Part shown: positions 35,097 to 46,190 of the stretch, in pieces
Position numbering within the stretch: position 1 is the stretch's first letter
How the letters are laid out: each line of letters starts with the position of its first letter
Assembly: GCA_007258455.2 (NCBI GenBank)
Contig: VDFB02114855.1
Location: 62,001-126,000, forward strand
Direction of reading: 5' to 3'
DNA length: 64,000 bases
DNA from: Sequoia sempervirens
Lineage: Eukaryota > Streptophyta > Pinopsida > Cupressales > Cupressaceae
Notes under the pieces: model-generated
What the model was told of the DNA's origin: nothing
What the model saw: the letters and a program-made list of their open reading frames with translations, nothing else
Database searches by the model: none
Position numbers and translations under genes: made by a program

Positions 35097-36328
35097 TATT
35101 GGATGTTGTGTTGTGTTGCTGATATGTGGTTGTCATTAATGTCAACACTATTAGCATTGTTGCATTAGAAGTTGTACATGTCGAGGATATTGAGAAAATT
35201 GTAATAAGAAGTGCTATAGGTTGTTAGTGGTGAAGTGAAGTTCTTTCTATTGGTGTGATTAGTACGTTGATGTTCAGAGGTTGTAGACTAAAGGGTTTCT
35301 TGTTGAGTATATCTATTTTATCCATGTCAAGTTTCAAAGATCCGCATGAATATTTGATCGAGTTATGAAGATTTGTATTCTGACAGTTTTTCTGTTACTT
35401 CAATTTGTGTTCCTGAATGAAGATCATGTGATTCCAGTAAGTTCAGTTGCTGCAAATGCTTCTCTAATGTTTCATGATGCATGTGGATGTTTCTAGTTTG
35501 TGCTCTATCATTGTGCTCATGATCCGATATTTTCTCTTGTGTGTTCATGTTTTTCATGCTCTTGGCCGACAAGGTGTTGAAGCGTGTTGTGGATCTTCGA
35601 GGAGTAATTAATTGAAGTGGTTCTTGTTTGAGGATGTTATTTTCAGTTGTCACTATGTTGTGGCCCTTGGTTGATTCACATGAATAATCTTTATTGATTT
35701 GGGCCGACTGTTTATATTCATTCTATTATTTCTTTGGAGCCGACTTATAGCGATGTAATTTCTTGTTGCAGATATATAAGAGCGATTGTTTTCTCATTTG
35801 AAGGAATGTGTGTGTGCGAAGTGTAAGAGTCCTGTGTGTGAATAAAGTTTAGATCATTCGAAGGAAGAGCAGAGAGAGAAGAGTGAAGAAGAGTGAAGAA
35901 GTGTTCATGTGATTAACTGGAACTATAACAAGGCATTAGCAGATGCTACTTTTCTTAGTTCAAAGTCTGATGGATTTAATCAGAACCTTTCTGTAAGACA
36001 GTGTGTCTTCCTTTGGGAAGTAAGCCTATTTTGTATTTGAGCAGTGAACTCTAGGCAGTGTTCCTGAATGCATGTGCATTCCCCATTCATAATTCCTTAT
36101 ACTTTTAACAGGGCATAATCTTGTGGATTGACCTCCACCATGGTTTTCCCCTAATAGGGTTTCCACGTAAAATCCTTGGTGTTATGTGTGATTCTGATGT
36201 GTTATTCATTTATGCTTTTATGATTAATGACCAGATCTGAGAATAAGGTTAATAAGTTGAATAAGTTTGAAATTTGGTGACAACTGATTCACCCCCCCTC
36301 TCAGTTGTCTACCCTTGAGTTTCCAACA
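35097..36328 (+). repeat. Copia-C 5' LTR
   Basis: It starts TATTGGATGTTGTG where the family norm (Copia-B) is TGTTGGATG, and ends GTTTCCAACA. It contains a TATA-like gatatataagag at about 35771. TSD ctaac lies just before it. It matches 52880-54131 with a few percent differences and small indels. Confidence 0.9.
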
Positions 36329-36330
36329 AT

Positions 36331-36342
36331 TGATATCAGAGC
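36331..36342 (+). promoter_or_regulatory. Copia-C primer binding site
   Basis: TGATATCAGAGC two bases after the LTR end, one base different from the plant initiator-Met-tRNA site TGGTATCAGAGC. Copia-B has TGGTATTAGAGC at the same place. Confidence 0.8.
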
Positions 36343-36387
36343 TTGTGGTTCCTTGGAAGAAGTTTAACAACTTGAGGTGATCCAGGA

Positions 36388-37451
36388 TGGAAAATTATAA
36401 GAAGGATAGTCCTAGATTTGATGGAAAAAATTATTCTTTATGGAAGACTCGAATGGAGTGCCATTTGAGATGCATTGGTCAACCCTACTGGAGCATTACA
36501 AAAAATATATAGGTTATTCCATAGAATGGTCCTACTACTTCTGCTGAGATCAGGGATGTTGAGTATAATATTAGGGCTAAGGAGGCATTGTTGAGTGCTT
36601 TGACTGATACTAAGATGACAAATGTGATGGATCTAAAGACTGCTTATGAGATCTGGAAAAAATTGGAAACCTTGTATGAAGGTGATGCTAATGTGAAGAT
36701 TGCTAAGCTACAAAGTCTGAAAGGGAAATATGAAAATTTGAAAATAGGTGATGATGAAAATATTACTACTTTCATGCAAAGAGTGAATGAACTTGTGTGT
36801 GGTATCAGATGTGCTGGTGGACAGATAGACGAATAAAAAATTGTTGCTAAAGTGCTTATATCCTTGCTTGATTCTTACAAAGTCAAGGCTAGTGCTATTG
36901 GAGAGCTCCGGACTGTAACAAATGTTACCAGATATATGTTGATTGGTAAGCTTACTGCTTTTGATTTGAATGAATTTGGTGATGTACTTCCTAAGGTTGA
37001 ATTTGCATTCAAGGCCACTACTTCCGGAAGAGATAGACAAAGATATGATCTGGGTGAAAGTTCATCTAGAAAGATATTCAAGTATGAGGATGAAATGAGA
37101 CAGCTCAATGAAGAAGAAAGGGAGCATGAAGAACTTGAAGCATTGATTGTGAAAAGAGAAGCCAGAGGACAAGGTAAGTATAAAGGAAAGTTGCCTATTA
37201 AATGTTTCTCTTGCAATAAGATAGGTCATTTTGGATCAAGGTGTCCTGAGAGAGTCTCCAAGCCAAGATTTAACAAACCTAAATTCCAAAAGAAGTGTTA
37301 CTATGCTACTGATGAAGGTGTGATAGATGATGAATTTGACAAAGGAAATGCAAGTGAAGATGAATTTGTGTTTATTGCTATCAAGGAAAATAATTTCGTG
37401 TCTACTAAATCTGCTAGTCATACAAATGTGGAGAAAGCCCTAGCTGCTTGA
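36388..37451 (+). pseudogene. gag: Copia-C gag, broken
   Basis: The frame opens MENYKKDSPRFDG...NYSLWKTRMECHLR, the usual DUF4219/UBN2-type Copia gag opening. It has stops at about 36511, 36523 and 36834 and then runs to 37451. The capsid-like part has WKKLETLYEGD, KLQSLKGKYENLK and FMQRVNELV. The zinc knuckle CFSCNKIGHFGSRC is complete at about 37203-37244, binding element RNA. Gag forms the particle. The reading frame corresponds closely to Copia-B gag, which shows where sense codons stood. Confidence 0.85.
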
Positions 37452-38503
37452 GTTGAAGAGAAAGATGAATGGGTAATTGAGAGTGGTTGTTCTCATCATA
37501 TGACAAGAGATAAAGTAAGTTTGTGAATTTGGAAAAGTATGATGGTGGTGTTGTGAGATTTGGTGATAATACAGCTGGTGTGATCCATGGAAGAGGATGC
37601 ATTTCTCTTGATGGTAAGCATAATATTGATGATGTCTTGTATGTTGAAGGTTTGAAGCATAATCTTTTAAGTGTTGGACAGATGGTTGATAAGGGATACA
37701 ATCTTCAATTCATGGATGGTAAGTGAAAAATATTGGGAAATTTTGGAAATATGATTGCATCAAGTACAAAAAGAAAAGGTAATATTTTCCACCTAAGTGC
37801 TGCTAGTAAAAGTTGTTTGATTGCTCAAATTGATGAAAGTTGGTTGTGGAATAAGAGAATGTGTCATGTTAACTTTCATAATATTGTCAAGATAAGTTCC
37901 ATGAAGGCTGTGAGAGATCTTCCTAAGCTGATGAAACCTACTAATGCCATATGCAAAGAATGTTAGTTAGGAAAGCAAACAAGAATTTCATTTCGAAGTA
38001 AACAACAAAATTCAAATGGATTTTTGGATCTTGTTCATACTAATTTGTGTGGTCCTGCTAGAACTAGAAGTTTACAAGGATACAGGTACTTCATGTTGCT
38101 TATTGATGACTATTCAAGGATGATGTGGACTACTTTCTTAAGAGAGAAATTTGAAGCTTTGGAAAAGTTCAATATCTTTAAGGCTATGGTTGAGACAAAG
38201 ACAAGTCTGAAGATTAAATGTCTGAGATCAGATAGAGGTGGTGAATTCACTTCCAGTGAGTTTAATTCTTTTTGTGAAGAGAATGGAATAAAGAGACAGT
38301 TATCTGCATTGCAGACTCCTAAACAAAATGGAGTTGTGGAAAGAAAGAACATAACAGTTCTAGATACTACTAGAACCATGTTGTTGGAAGGAAATGTACC
38401 TCATATCTACTAGAGAGAAGCTGTGAGTACTGCTCTGTACACCCTTAACACTTAACCGAGTATAAATCAAAGGTGATACTGGTAAGACTCCTTTTGACCT
38501 ATG
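37452..38503 (+). pseudogene. pol: Copia-C protease and integrase, first part, broken
   Basis: Protease active-site region reads WVIESGCSHHMTRD: the catalytic Asp of the usual DSG is Glu here. A frameshift follows near 37515. The pre-integrase segment (GLKHNLLSVGQMVDKGYN) and the zinc-binding HHCC region follow. The integrase core runs from 38024 (DLVHTNLCGPARTRSLQGY, LLIDDYSRMMW, RSDRGGEF, KQNGVVERKN), cut by stops and then by Gypsy-G after codon TPFDL. Integrase would insert the cDNA. The frame resumes at 50140. Confidence 0.85.
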
Positions 38504-41146
38504 TGTTAGCTCGCAAAAACGCAGGAAAAATGCCTCAAGAGGCTGCCAATCTCTTGATATGCTTTAGGGTAACAAACAAGGTCAAGAGAAATCAACCTTC
38601 TACTCTTCAGGTGCTGCTGAACCTAGGCGGGTATACCTTTCTGAATAAAGAAGACTTGACTTATGATTATCTTTCTTGCAATGATTTGTCCACAATGGAA
38701 AATGGAAGTGAACAAATGAAATCAATCACAATAGCAATCTTCAAATATAAATCCTAAAATTCTCAATAAACAGATATAAAGAAACTGAATGAGTTCAAAA
38801 TGATGAAGTGCAAAGATCAGTGCCTTGTTGGGTATGCGGAGTAAAATGAGATCAAGATGACCAACACTTCTCTGGAGAAACTCAAATTATCTGGCATATA
38901 CTATGTTTACAACTTGTATAAACATGCAAAATGTGATTACAAAGCTCTACTTGAACAATCTAGATGATTCTCTCTGATTACTGTGATTAACTAAAAGGAT
39001 TTAATCTTTGCTTGAAAGAACCAATCAATCAATCACACAGATACAACAAATGTGCACTGATGAATTATATATAAACTTGTCATATCAATTCAAACAACCA
39101 GAAAGCCTCAATCTTGGAGACAACTTAGCAATACTTTAATTAAATTCAACAAATAATTGACATAAGAGAAATGCAACAACATCAACTGATTTTCATAAAT
39201 ACCTCCATTTTGAAATCATGCAACAATAGTCTCTGATCTGATAATTTTATTCCACTATATCTACTTGCTGTGTATTGAATATCTAATAACTGGTGGTCAT
39301 ACAATTACAAAATTCCTATTTATACACCAGCATCAAGAAAATAAAACATATTGAAATTCCATGTCAGCCCTCCATAGAATTCGGTTCCAACCAAGTTGGC
39401 CAGCAATGGTAATTTAGCAACTTACATGTCAGCCTCAGTATTTGAATTTCTATTTTTCACTAGTGAAACAGTCGGCGAGACAACCCAGCAGTTATGCCGA
39501 AGGAAATTCAATCGCTAATCACTCCGTGGGTGTTATTCGCCTTTGCCATGACTTGTCTGAGTCGGGGAGATGTCATACAGATTACATTATGTTTCAACGA
39601 GAGTCCCCACGATCAAACTGTATGTCGCTATAACATATTTCCCTCGGGAAGACCTTTCATAGAGCACACTATGTCACACTGAAAGTCGCTGTCCATTCTG
39701 AGTCGCTGAGACATAGGAAATTATCTTACCGAGATGCACCTTTCGTTTTACTCACTATCGCTGTGACCACAAGATATCAGAGAGACCTCACATAGATTAA
39801 CTTTGCTACACCGAAAGTCCCAAAGTCACACTAGTTCGCCAAGACAACACAAATCTTATACCGACATAGACCATATGTATACTATCGGCGAGACATATCA
39901 ATGTCGGGGAGACCTCTCGGAGAATGCGTTGAGTCATACCGAAAGTCTTCATCCAAACTGAGTCGCTGGGACAAAAGCACATTCTCGCCGACAAGGTCTT
40001 TCATTGCTTTCCATCGGCGAGACCAAAGGTCACTCGCCGAGACCTCTTATCGAAAACCCCATCTCACCGATATCGCATCCCTTTATCCTTAGGTCGCCAA
40101 GACAAAGCCAATATCTTGCTGAAAGTCATAAGACTTGTCGGCAAGACCCGATGGGCTCGCCAAGACCACATGCCGCAAACTTCAACTCATACCAATGTAA
40201 CCTTTTCATCCTGTGTATCGGTGAGACACATCAATGTCGGGGAGACCTCTTGGAGATTACATTATGTCATACTGAAGCACCCCGAAGACACATGATCGCC
40301 GAGAGAAAGCCAACCTCTCACCGAAAGCCATATTAAAGAAACCCTTATGCTTCGTCGGTGAGACATGTGCACATTGCTAAGACCCTTCACCGAAGACCCA
40401 ATGTTTGGCCGAAACTCAAACTCAAACGAAGTGTCGGCAAGACCAAAGGTCACTCGCCGAGACCTCATGACGATAGCCCCAACTTATACTGACATGCACA
40501 TCCCTCCACCACCGATTGGTGAGACAATGTAAAGTCGCTATGACTTCTCATCGAAGACTTTATGTTTGGCCGAAACGAAACCCCCGCATGTTGTTCGGTG
40601 AGACCACAAGAGTTCGCTAGGACATTGTACCGATGCCCTAACTCTTGCCGATGTATCCACATTCAAGCCGGTCACCAAGACATGATGAGTTCAGTAAGAG
40701 CTTCCACCGAGGACTAAACTCACACCGATATGAAACAATAGATGAATTCTGGTCGCCGTGACAACAAAAACATCTTGTTGATAGGAAACTCAAATGTTTA
40801 CCAATATAAAGCGCACAATGGATCGGGGAGACTCTGCTTTCTTCATGCTGATATGAACTCGGATGTGGATGCTGATCGCTGTGACAATGAAAAATTTCTG
40901 CCGACCACCTGCAACAAACATATGTTAGCAGAAAAGCACTGTGGGTCGGGGAGACAACCATGAACCTATGCCGATATGGACCACAACGTGAAAAATGCAG
41001 GACTCGATAGATTCATGGGGCAAATATAGGCCAAAATGCAAGCAAAATTTCATGATGGAAAGCCCTTGTGCTTATGATGAGGATCTATATGGAAGCATAG
41101 GAGTATAAAAAACATGTAAAATCATTAGAAATTTATAGTTCCAACA
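38504..41146 (-). repeat. Gypsy-G 3' LTR
   Basis: On the minus strand it runs from TGTTGGAACTATAAATTTC to TTTTTGCGAGCTAACA. Between 39470 and 40960 (plus strand) about 25 degenerate copies of tcggcgagac or tcgccaagac occur at roughly 40-80 bp spacing, with ccgaaagtc words between them. It differs from the 5' LTR by a few percent. Confidence 0.9.
39470..40960 (-). repeat. dispersed decamer array in Gypsy-G LTR
   Basis: On the minus strand the word is gtctcgccga with variants. Copies are visible at about 39471, 39886, 39903, 40012, 40033, 40137, 40217, 40235, 40353, 40453, 40595, 40822 and 40946. Spacing is irregular, so it is not a simple tandem repeat. The matching array in the other LTR is at about 48455-49950. 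Confidence 0.75.
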
Positions 41147-41391
41147 GTGGCTCCATCTGGGGATGAATGATAGTGAGATCACTGCAAGGATCCAAAATCT
41201 TTGGGTGAGCAGACCAAACATAGAATGATGAACCAGTGAGCAGAATGGAAAAACAACATGATGGAATGAAAGGAAAGTGAATGCAAAATGGAGATGAACA
41301 AGAATCCTAAACTACTGTGCATGGAAAATAATTTTAAAGAGGATAAACAAGAGTTGTCCATGCACTGGCAACCCTCAATCCTCTGTGTCAC
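41147..41391 (-). other. short 3' non-coding region of Gypsy-G, no polypurine tract
   Basis: Between the integrase stop (41392) and the 3' LTR (41146) are 245 bp. The bases next to the LTR read gtggctccatctgggga on the plus strand; a purine tract is expected on the minus strand but is not there. The bases resemble a Tat-type primer site facing the wrong way. Confidence 0.55.
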
Positions 41392-42456
41392 TCAAGAGAA
41401 AAAATGCTTCAGAAATTTTCCATGAACAGGCAACTCCTGATCTTCACCAGCCATATTCTGTAGATAGTATGAATCTTCACCTTTCTTTCCAACAACATCA
41501 AAAGGTCCCAGCCACAAAGCTTCAAATTTACCACGCTTGCCCTTATCCTGACATCTTGCGTTCCACATCAACACCAAGTCATTTTCTTCAAACTTTCTAT
41601 CCTTTGCCTTCTTGTCAAACAGATACTTCATTTGTGTTTGTAACTTCATGTTTTGGTTTTGGGTAACTCTCCTTATTTCATCAAGTTCAGCTAGTTGCTC
41701 CATTCTTTCTTCCATAGGTTCAGGAATACCCAAATCTTCCTGAAGGACAAATTTGTAGACTGGCAACAAATTCTGCAAAGGCATCCTGGCCTGCATTCCA
41801 TATACCAGCTCAAATGGGGATTTTCCAATTGCTTTCTTCACAGTAATCCTATCAGCCCATACTGCCAGCCTTAATTTTGAATCCCAAGCCTTCTTGTTCT
41901 GTCCTAACATCCTCTTTATAATCTTCAAAAGACTCTTATTGCTAGACTCTGCTTGACCATTAGCTTGTGGATGGTAAGGAGCTGTATAAGAAATAGTAAT
42001 GCCATATGTGTCACAAAAAATTTTGAACTCATCTGACCTGAAACACATCCCATTATCTATGATTAACCTCAGTGGTGCACCAAATCTGGTGATAATGTTG
42101 TCCATCAAGAAATTTGTCACCACTTTGCTTGTAGCCTGTTTAGTTGGGATTGCCTCCACCCACTTAGTAAAGTAATCAGTGGCAACCAGTATCCACTTGT
42201 ATGCTCCACTTGATTTTTCCTATATCTCTCCAATGAAATCAATTCCCCATTGATGAAAAGGGGCATCAGCCTACAAAGGTTGAAGTGGCAAAGCTCCTTG
42301 ATACTTCAGTTTTCCAGAGAACTTTTGGCAGGCTTCACACTTTCTTACATGTGTAAAAGAATCATTAAAAACTCTAGGCCAGTAGTAACCTGCTCTGAGA
42401 ATTTTATGTGCAGTTGTTTTTGCTAAATAATGTCCTCCACAAACTCCTTCATGCAT
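41392..42456 (-). pseudogene. pol: Gypsy-G integrase
   Basis: The first piece (42456-42271) carries the zinc-binding HHCC region: H in GGHYLAKTTAHKIL and CEACQKF. After stops around 42220-42270 the core and C-terminal part form a clean 255-codon ORF (42159-41392). It has the second Asp in LIIDNGMCFRS, the catalytic Glu region in HPQANGQAESSNKSLLKI and a GPF/Y-like ending (WLGPFDVVGKKG). The first catalytic Asp falls in the disrupted stretch. It would insert element cDNA. The ORF ends KHFFS at 41392, close to the 3' LTR. Confidence 0.85.
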
Positions 42457-42477
42457 TTCACTTAGGACATGTTTGGT

Positions 42478-43437
42478 CTAAGATTCATCAAGACATAACA
42501 ACAATATACCATCCCTATTCTTCCAAAACAGATCTCCATCCATGAAAACATATTTAGATGCCTGCAACTTCAAAGTTCTTTTCTCGCTGTCACTCAATCC
42601 CTCTGGACACTTCATGTACTTAAGGTAATGCATTATATCAGTATACCAAGGAGTGTGCTCAATGCTTGCAATTGCAGTCCCTTCTTCTACATTACAAACT
42701 TGATTTGCTTCAATATTCAATTCTGCCATCAACCTAGCCAAGCCTTGACCTCTTACTAATTTGGTAATCTGTATCTCCATGTCAAATTCTTGGATCTTGT
42801 TAATCCATTTGCATCTTTTTCCTGTCACTTCAGATTGTGTCAGAATATCTTTGACAGCTGCATGGGGGACATAAGCAATCACCTTTGCTCCAACGAGATA
42901 TGGTCTGAATGCTTTTGTAGCCTTTACCAATGCAAATGCCTGTTTTTCCATTATGTCATATTTTAATTCAGACCCTTCTAATGACTTACTGAAGAAAGAC
43001 ACAGGCTGTTCATGACCATCTTCATTCTTTTGTAACATAACAACAACAATAGTATGCATTGAAGCAAATGAAAATATCTGAAAAGGCTTTGTAAAGTTTA
43101 GAGATTTAAGGACAGGAGCCTCCTTGATGGCCCTCTTGATAGATATGAAAGCTTCCAAGGCTTCTGCAGTCCATTCCATTTTGTGTCCTTTCTTCAACAT
43201 TTTTGATATGGGCTTAATGATCTCAACAAAGTTAGAAACAAACCTCCTAACGAAATTAATCTGTCCAAAGAATGACTGTATAGCCTTAACAGTTTTAGGG
43301 ACAGGAATTTTATCAATGGCCACAACCCTCTCAGGATCTATTTTAACTCCTTTTGAAACAATATGTCCTAAGAGCTTACCTTCTGTGACTACAAAATGAC
43401 ACTTCTTAGGATTTAAGTTGATACCATATTCTAGGGC
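42478..43437 (-). pseudogene. pol: Gypsy-G RT end and downstream RNase H, catalytically degenerate
   Basis: After a frame change at about 43439 the sequence continues with the RT thumb/connection (LLGHIVSKGVKIDPERV, FFGQINFVRRFVSNF), then the standard Gypsy RNase H position. There the usual Asp-containing strand reads IFSFASMHTIVVVMLQ, so the first catalytic Asp is absent, while EKQAFALVKATKAFRPYL and VPHAAVKDIL are kept. Loss of this Asp means this RNase H cannot be active. Tat-group elements are known to combine a decayed native RNase H with an added one. Confidence 0.8.
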
Positions 43438-43438
43438 T

Positions 43439-44893
43439 TTAATAAATACCTTTTTCTAGATGTTGTACATGATCTTTAGCCTTCTTCGAATAAGGAGTCA
43501 GGTCATCTTGGTACACCACCATGATAGCATTGATTAAATCTGCAAATGCCACATCCATAGCTCTTTGGAAAGTCACTCCTGCATTAGTGAGACCAAATGG
43601 CATTCTTATGTATACATACGTTCCCCAAGGAGTTGTGAATGCTATCTTGTATTGCTTAGATTCTCTGACCTTGACTTGGTTGTATCTTGAAAACCCATCC
43701 ATCATGGACAACAGTTCAGAGCCTGTCACCTTGTGCAATATAGCCTCCATATTGGGTAGAGGATAATTGTCCTTGAGAGAAGCCATATTCAAATTCCTAA
43801 AGTCCACACATAATCTGATGTCTCCATTTTTCTTCCTCGCAGGGACCAAATTTGAGACCCACGTTGAGTGCCTGATTGGTTTGATGATTCCCCCATCTCT
43901 GAGCTTTGTCAATTCTTCTTGCATTTTAGGCTCCAATGTTGGATTTATGGGTCTTTGCTTCTGCCTGAATGGCTTAGCATCTGGCTTCAATGGTATTTCA
44001 TGCTGAAAAAAATCTTCCCTGTATGCTTTTAGATCTTCATAAGACCAAGCAAACACATGCTTATACTTTCTCAGCAGCTCTATCAACATTCTTCTAATTG
44101 TAGGGCTGATTTTCTTTCCTATGTACACCTTTCTTGGTGCTATCTCAGTCCCCAAATTAACTTCTTCAATATCTTCTCTTCTGACTGGTGTTTGCTTCAT
44201 GAAGGACCGATCATTTCCATCATACACCCTCTCCAACGCCACTAAGCCCTTAGGAAGCTTATTTGTTTTGAGCTGCAAGATCTCCTTTCCAAACACTGTT
44301 TGCTTCCCATCCACTTCTTCAACAAAAGCATTGAAGTCAATTTCCTGAGCTTCATATTGATCTATACAATTAAGGAATTTCAAAAGGTTAGTATCATCAT
44401 TGAAGACTTGCCAACTATAAATGTTATCAGGAATAGCAAGCCTTGTCTTGAACTCAATCTGTGAAACCCCAGCCAATGTGATACAATCTCTTTTGAGCGC
44501 CACATTTGCTAAAAAATCAACCATTATATTCTTTGACCTGTCAATCCACTCAATTGAGAATGAATCAAATAATTCAATTGTGTCCCATGCGACATTCCTA
44601 TATTGCTTTAATCTTTTGTGCTTTGCTGCATACTTGGATTTAATTTGTGAAATAACCAACTCATAATCGCCCAAAACAGCTAGCAATTTAATCTTGTGTT
44701 TCACAGCTATGTTCAGACCTGTCAACAAGGCTTCATACTCTGCCACATTGTTTGTATATTCAAATGCTAACAGAAATGAATATTTAAATGTAATACCTTC
44801 AGGTGAAACAAAAACAATCCCAACGCCATTACCTTCTTGGCTACATGCTCCATCAAAATATATCTTCCACACTTCATTGCAACTTTGTGCCAC
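43439..44893 (-). pseudogene. pol: Gypsy-G added RNase H followed by reverse transcriptase
   Basis: One 484-codon frame holds both domains. Residues about 8-135 are RNase H: IYFDGACSQEGNGVGIVF (Asp), NNVAEYEALLTGL (Glu), VLGDYELVISQI (Asp) and NIMVDFLANVA (Asp), so all four acidic positions are present. Residues about 255-484 are RT: RRMLIELLRKYKHVFAWSYED, GGIIKPIRHSTWVSN, RLCVDFRNLN, MPFGLTNAGVTFQRAM and the catalytic YQDD. The RNase H degrades RNA in the hybrid while RT makes cDNA. The ATG was not required: the open frame extends upstream to a stop at about 44931. The domain order is inverted relative to the usual RT-then-RNase H. Confidence 0.85.
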
Positions 44894-44998
44894 ATGCTTT
44901 TCAATTGGATCACTATTGGTTAATTCTGGCTAGGCTGATTCAATATTAAAACTTTCAAGATCAACATCACAAAAACAATTGATCTAATCTTGAGGTAC

Positions 44999-45517
44999 TC
45001 AGTCAACAAGCTGGTTCATTCTCGGCTCCCTATACAATTTGACCTCCTGACCATTCACTGGAATTGTAGCATAAGATAGATCAAATTGAACATTTCCTCC
45101 AACTGCTGCTGTCCATTGTCTTGATAGAAGCATCCCAAACTGAGGAGTATCAATCACTGTTATATCTATATTATAAGCCACCTGTGAATAAGTAGCTAGT
45201 TTGACTTCAACACCTCTCATAATGCCTACCATAGGTACAGGTCTGTTATCCATTGCATAGCACTTTCCTTCACATGTAACAACCCACATGCCAAGCTGCT
45301 TCATAACTCCTACTGGCATGATATTTATAGCAGCACCAGAGTCTATCATGCAATTTCTCAACAGTTTGTTGTTTATAAGCAATGTAGTGAAAAAAGGATG
45401 CACTTGAGAGGGAGTTGCTAACACATCACTCAAGCAGACCTTTGGGATATTTACTTTCTCTTTTACTGTTATGTTTCTCAACCAGTATTTACTCCTTGCT
45501 TCCTCAACTGCAGCCAC
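44999..45517 (-). pseudogene. pol: Gypsy-G protease
   Basis: A 172-codon ORF with the retropepsin core: CMIDSGAAINIMPVGVMKQLG (catalytic Asp-Ser-Gly) and a closing GMLLSRQWTAAVGG where many relatives have LLGRPW. It would cut the polyprotein. Upstream, between 45517 and 46190, a Cys-containing segment (CEACDKPHSPYYCVVAQRM, about 45870-45800) looks like a gag-side zinc finger. The stop at 44999 and others to 44931 separate it from the RNase H frame. Confidence 0.8.
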
Positions 45518-46190
45518 AGTTAGTCTTTCTATTTCTTTTTTGGTGAGTCTTCTAATACTACATTGAGTAGGCGCCTCAATTGAATGTGGCTCTGTATAAT
45601 CTTCTCCAGAATCAGAGAGAACCTGCTATTCAGCCATATGGACATTATATTTCTGATTTGAAACATCATACTCATAACCTTCATCCTCTAAAATGAGTAT
45701 CCTTCCTCAGCATGGTAAAAATTATTTGAATTCAAATACACTTTGTGATCTTCTCCATTATTTTCCATCAACATTCCCTCTTCTTGCATCCTTTGAGCTA
45801 CAACACAATAGTATGGAGAATGTGGTTTATCACAAGCTTCACAGAAGTAATTATTACTCACCATGTAAGTTCCCTTCTTACTCAATGGATCAGGAGTCTC
45901 TCTGTTTCTTGGCCTAACTGTTATAGGTTTTCCATCCTTCCAGTCTGTATTATATGGCATGTCATGCAACCTTGGCCTTTCATTTCTGTGTGTGTTCTCC
46001 TGTTTGTACTAATAATTGTTGCTTTGCTGAGGAGCCCTAGGGTTATCTCTTTTATTAACTATACCTGCAGCCTTTCTGTTGTTTTCAATTGTTAGTGCTA
46101 TCTTCTGAGCTTCAGCCAGATCTCTTGGAGACCTATTTCTCAGTTCATACCCTGTCTTAGGATCAAGTGCATTTAAATAAACACGCAATG

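Noticed and set aside
34703..35139. ORFs spanning the N run
   Set aside because: They are artefacts of translating N; the two sides belong to a Gypsy protease and a Copia reverse transcriptase.
39470..40960. Regularly recurring short words resembling a CRISPR array
   Set aside because: The words are degenerate, the spacing is irregular, the sequence lies in a plant LTR and there are no cas genes.
38504..41146. ORFs of about 60-110 codons inside the Gypsy-G LTRs
   Set aside because: Present in both LTRs but interrupted differently in each, with repetitive translation of the decamer array. Not protein-coding by any evidence.
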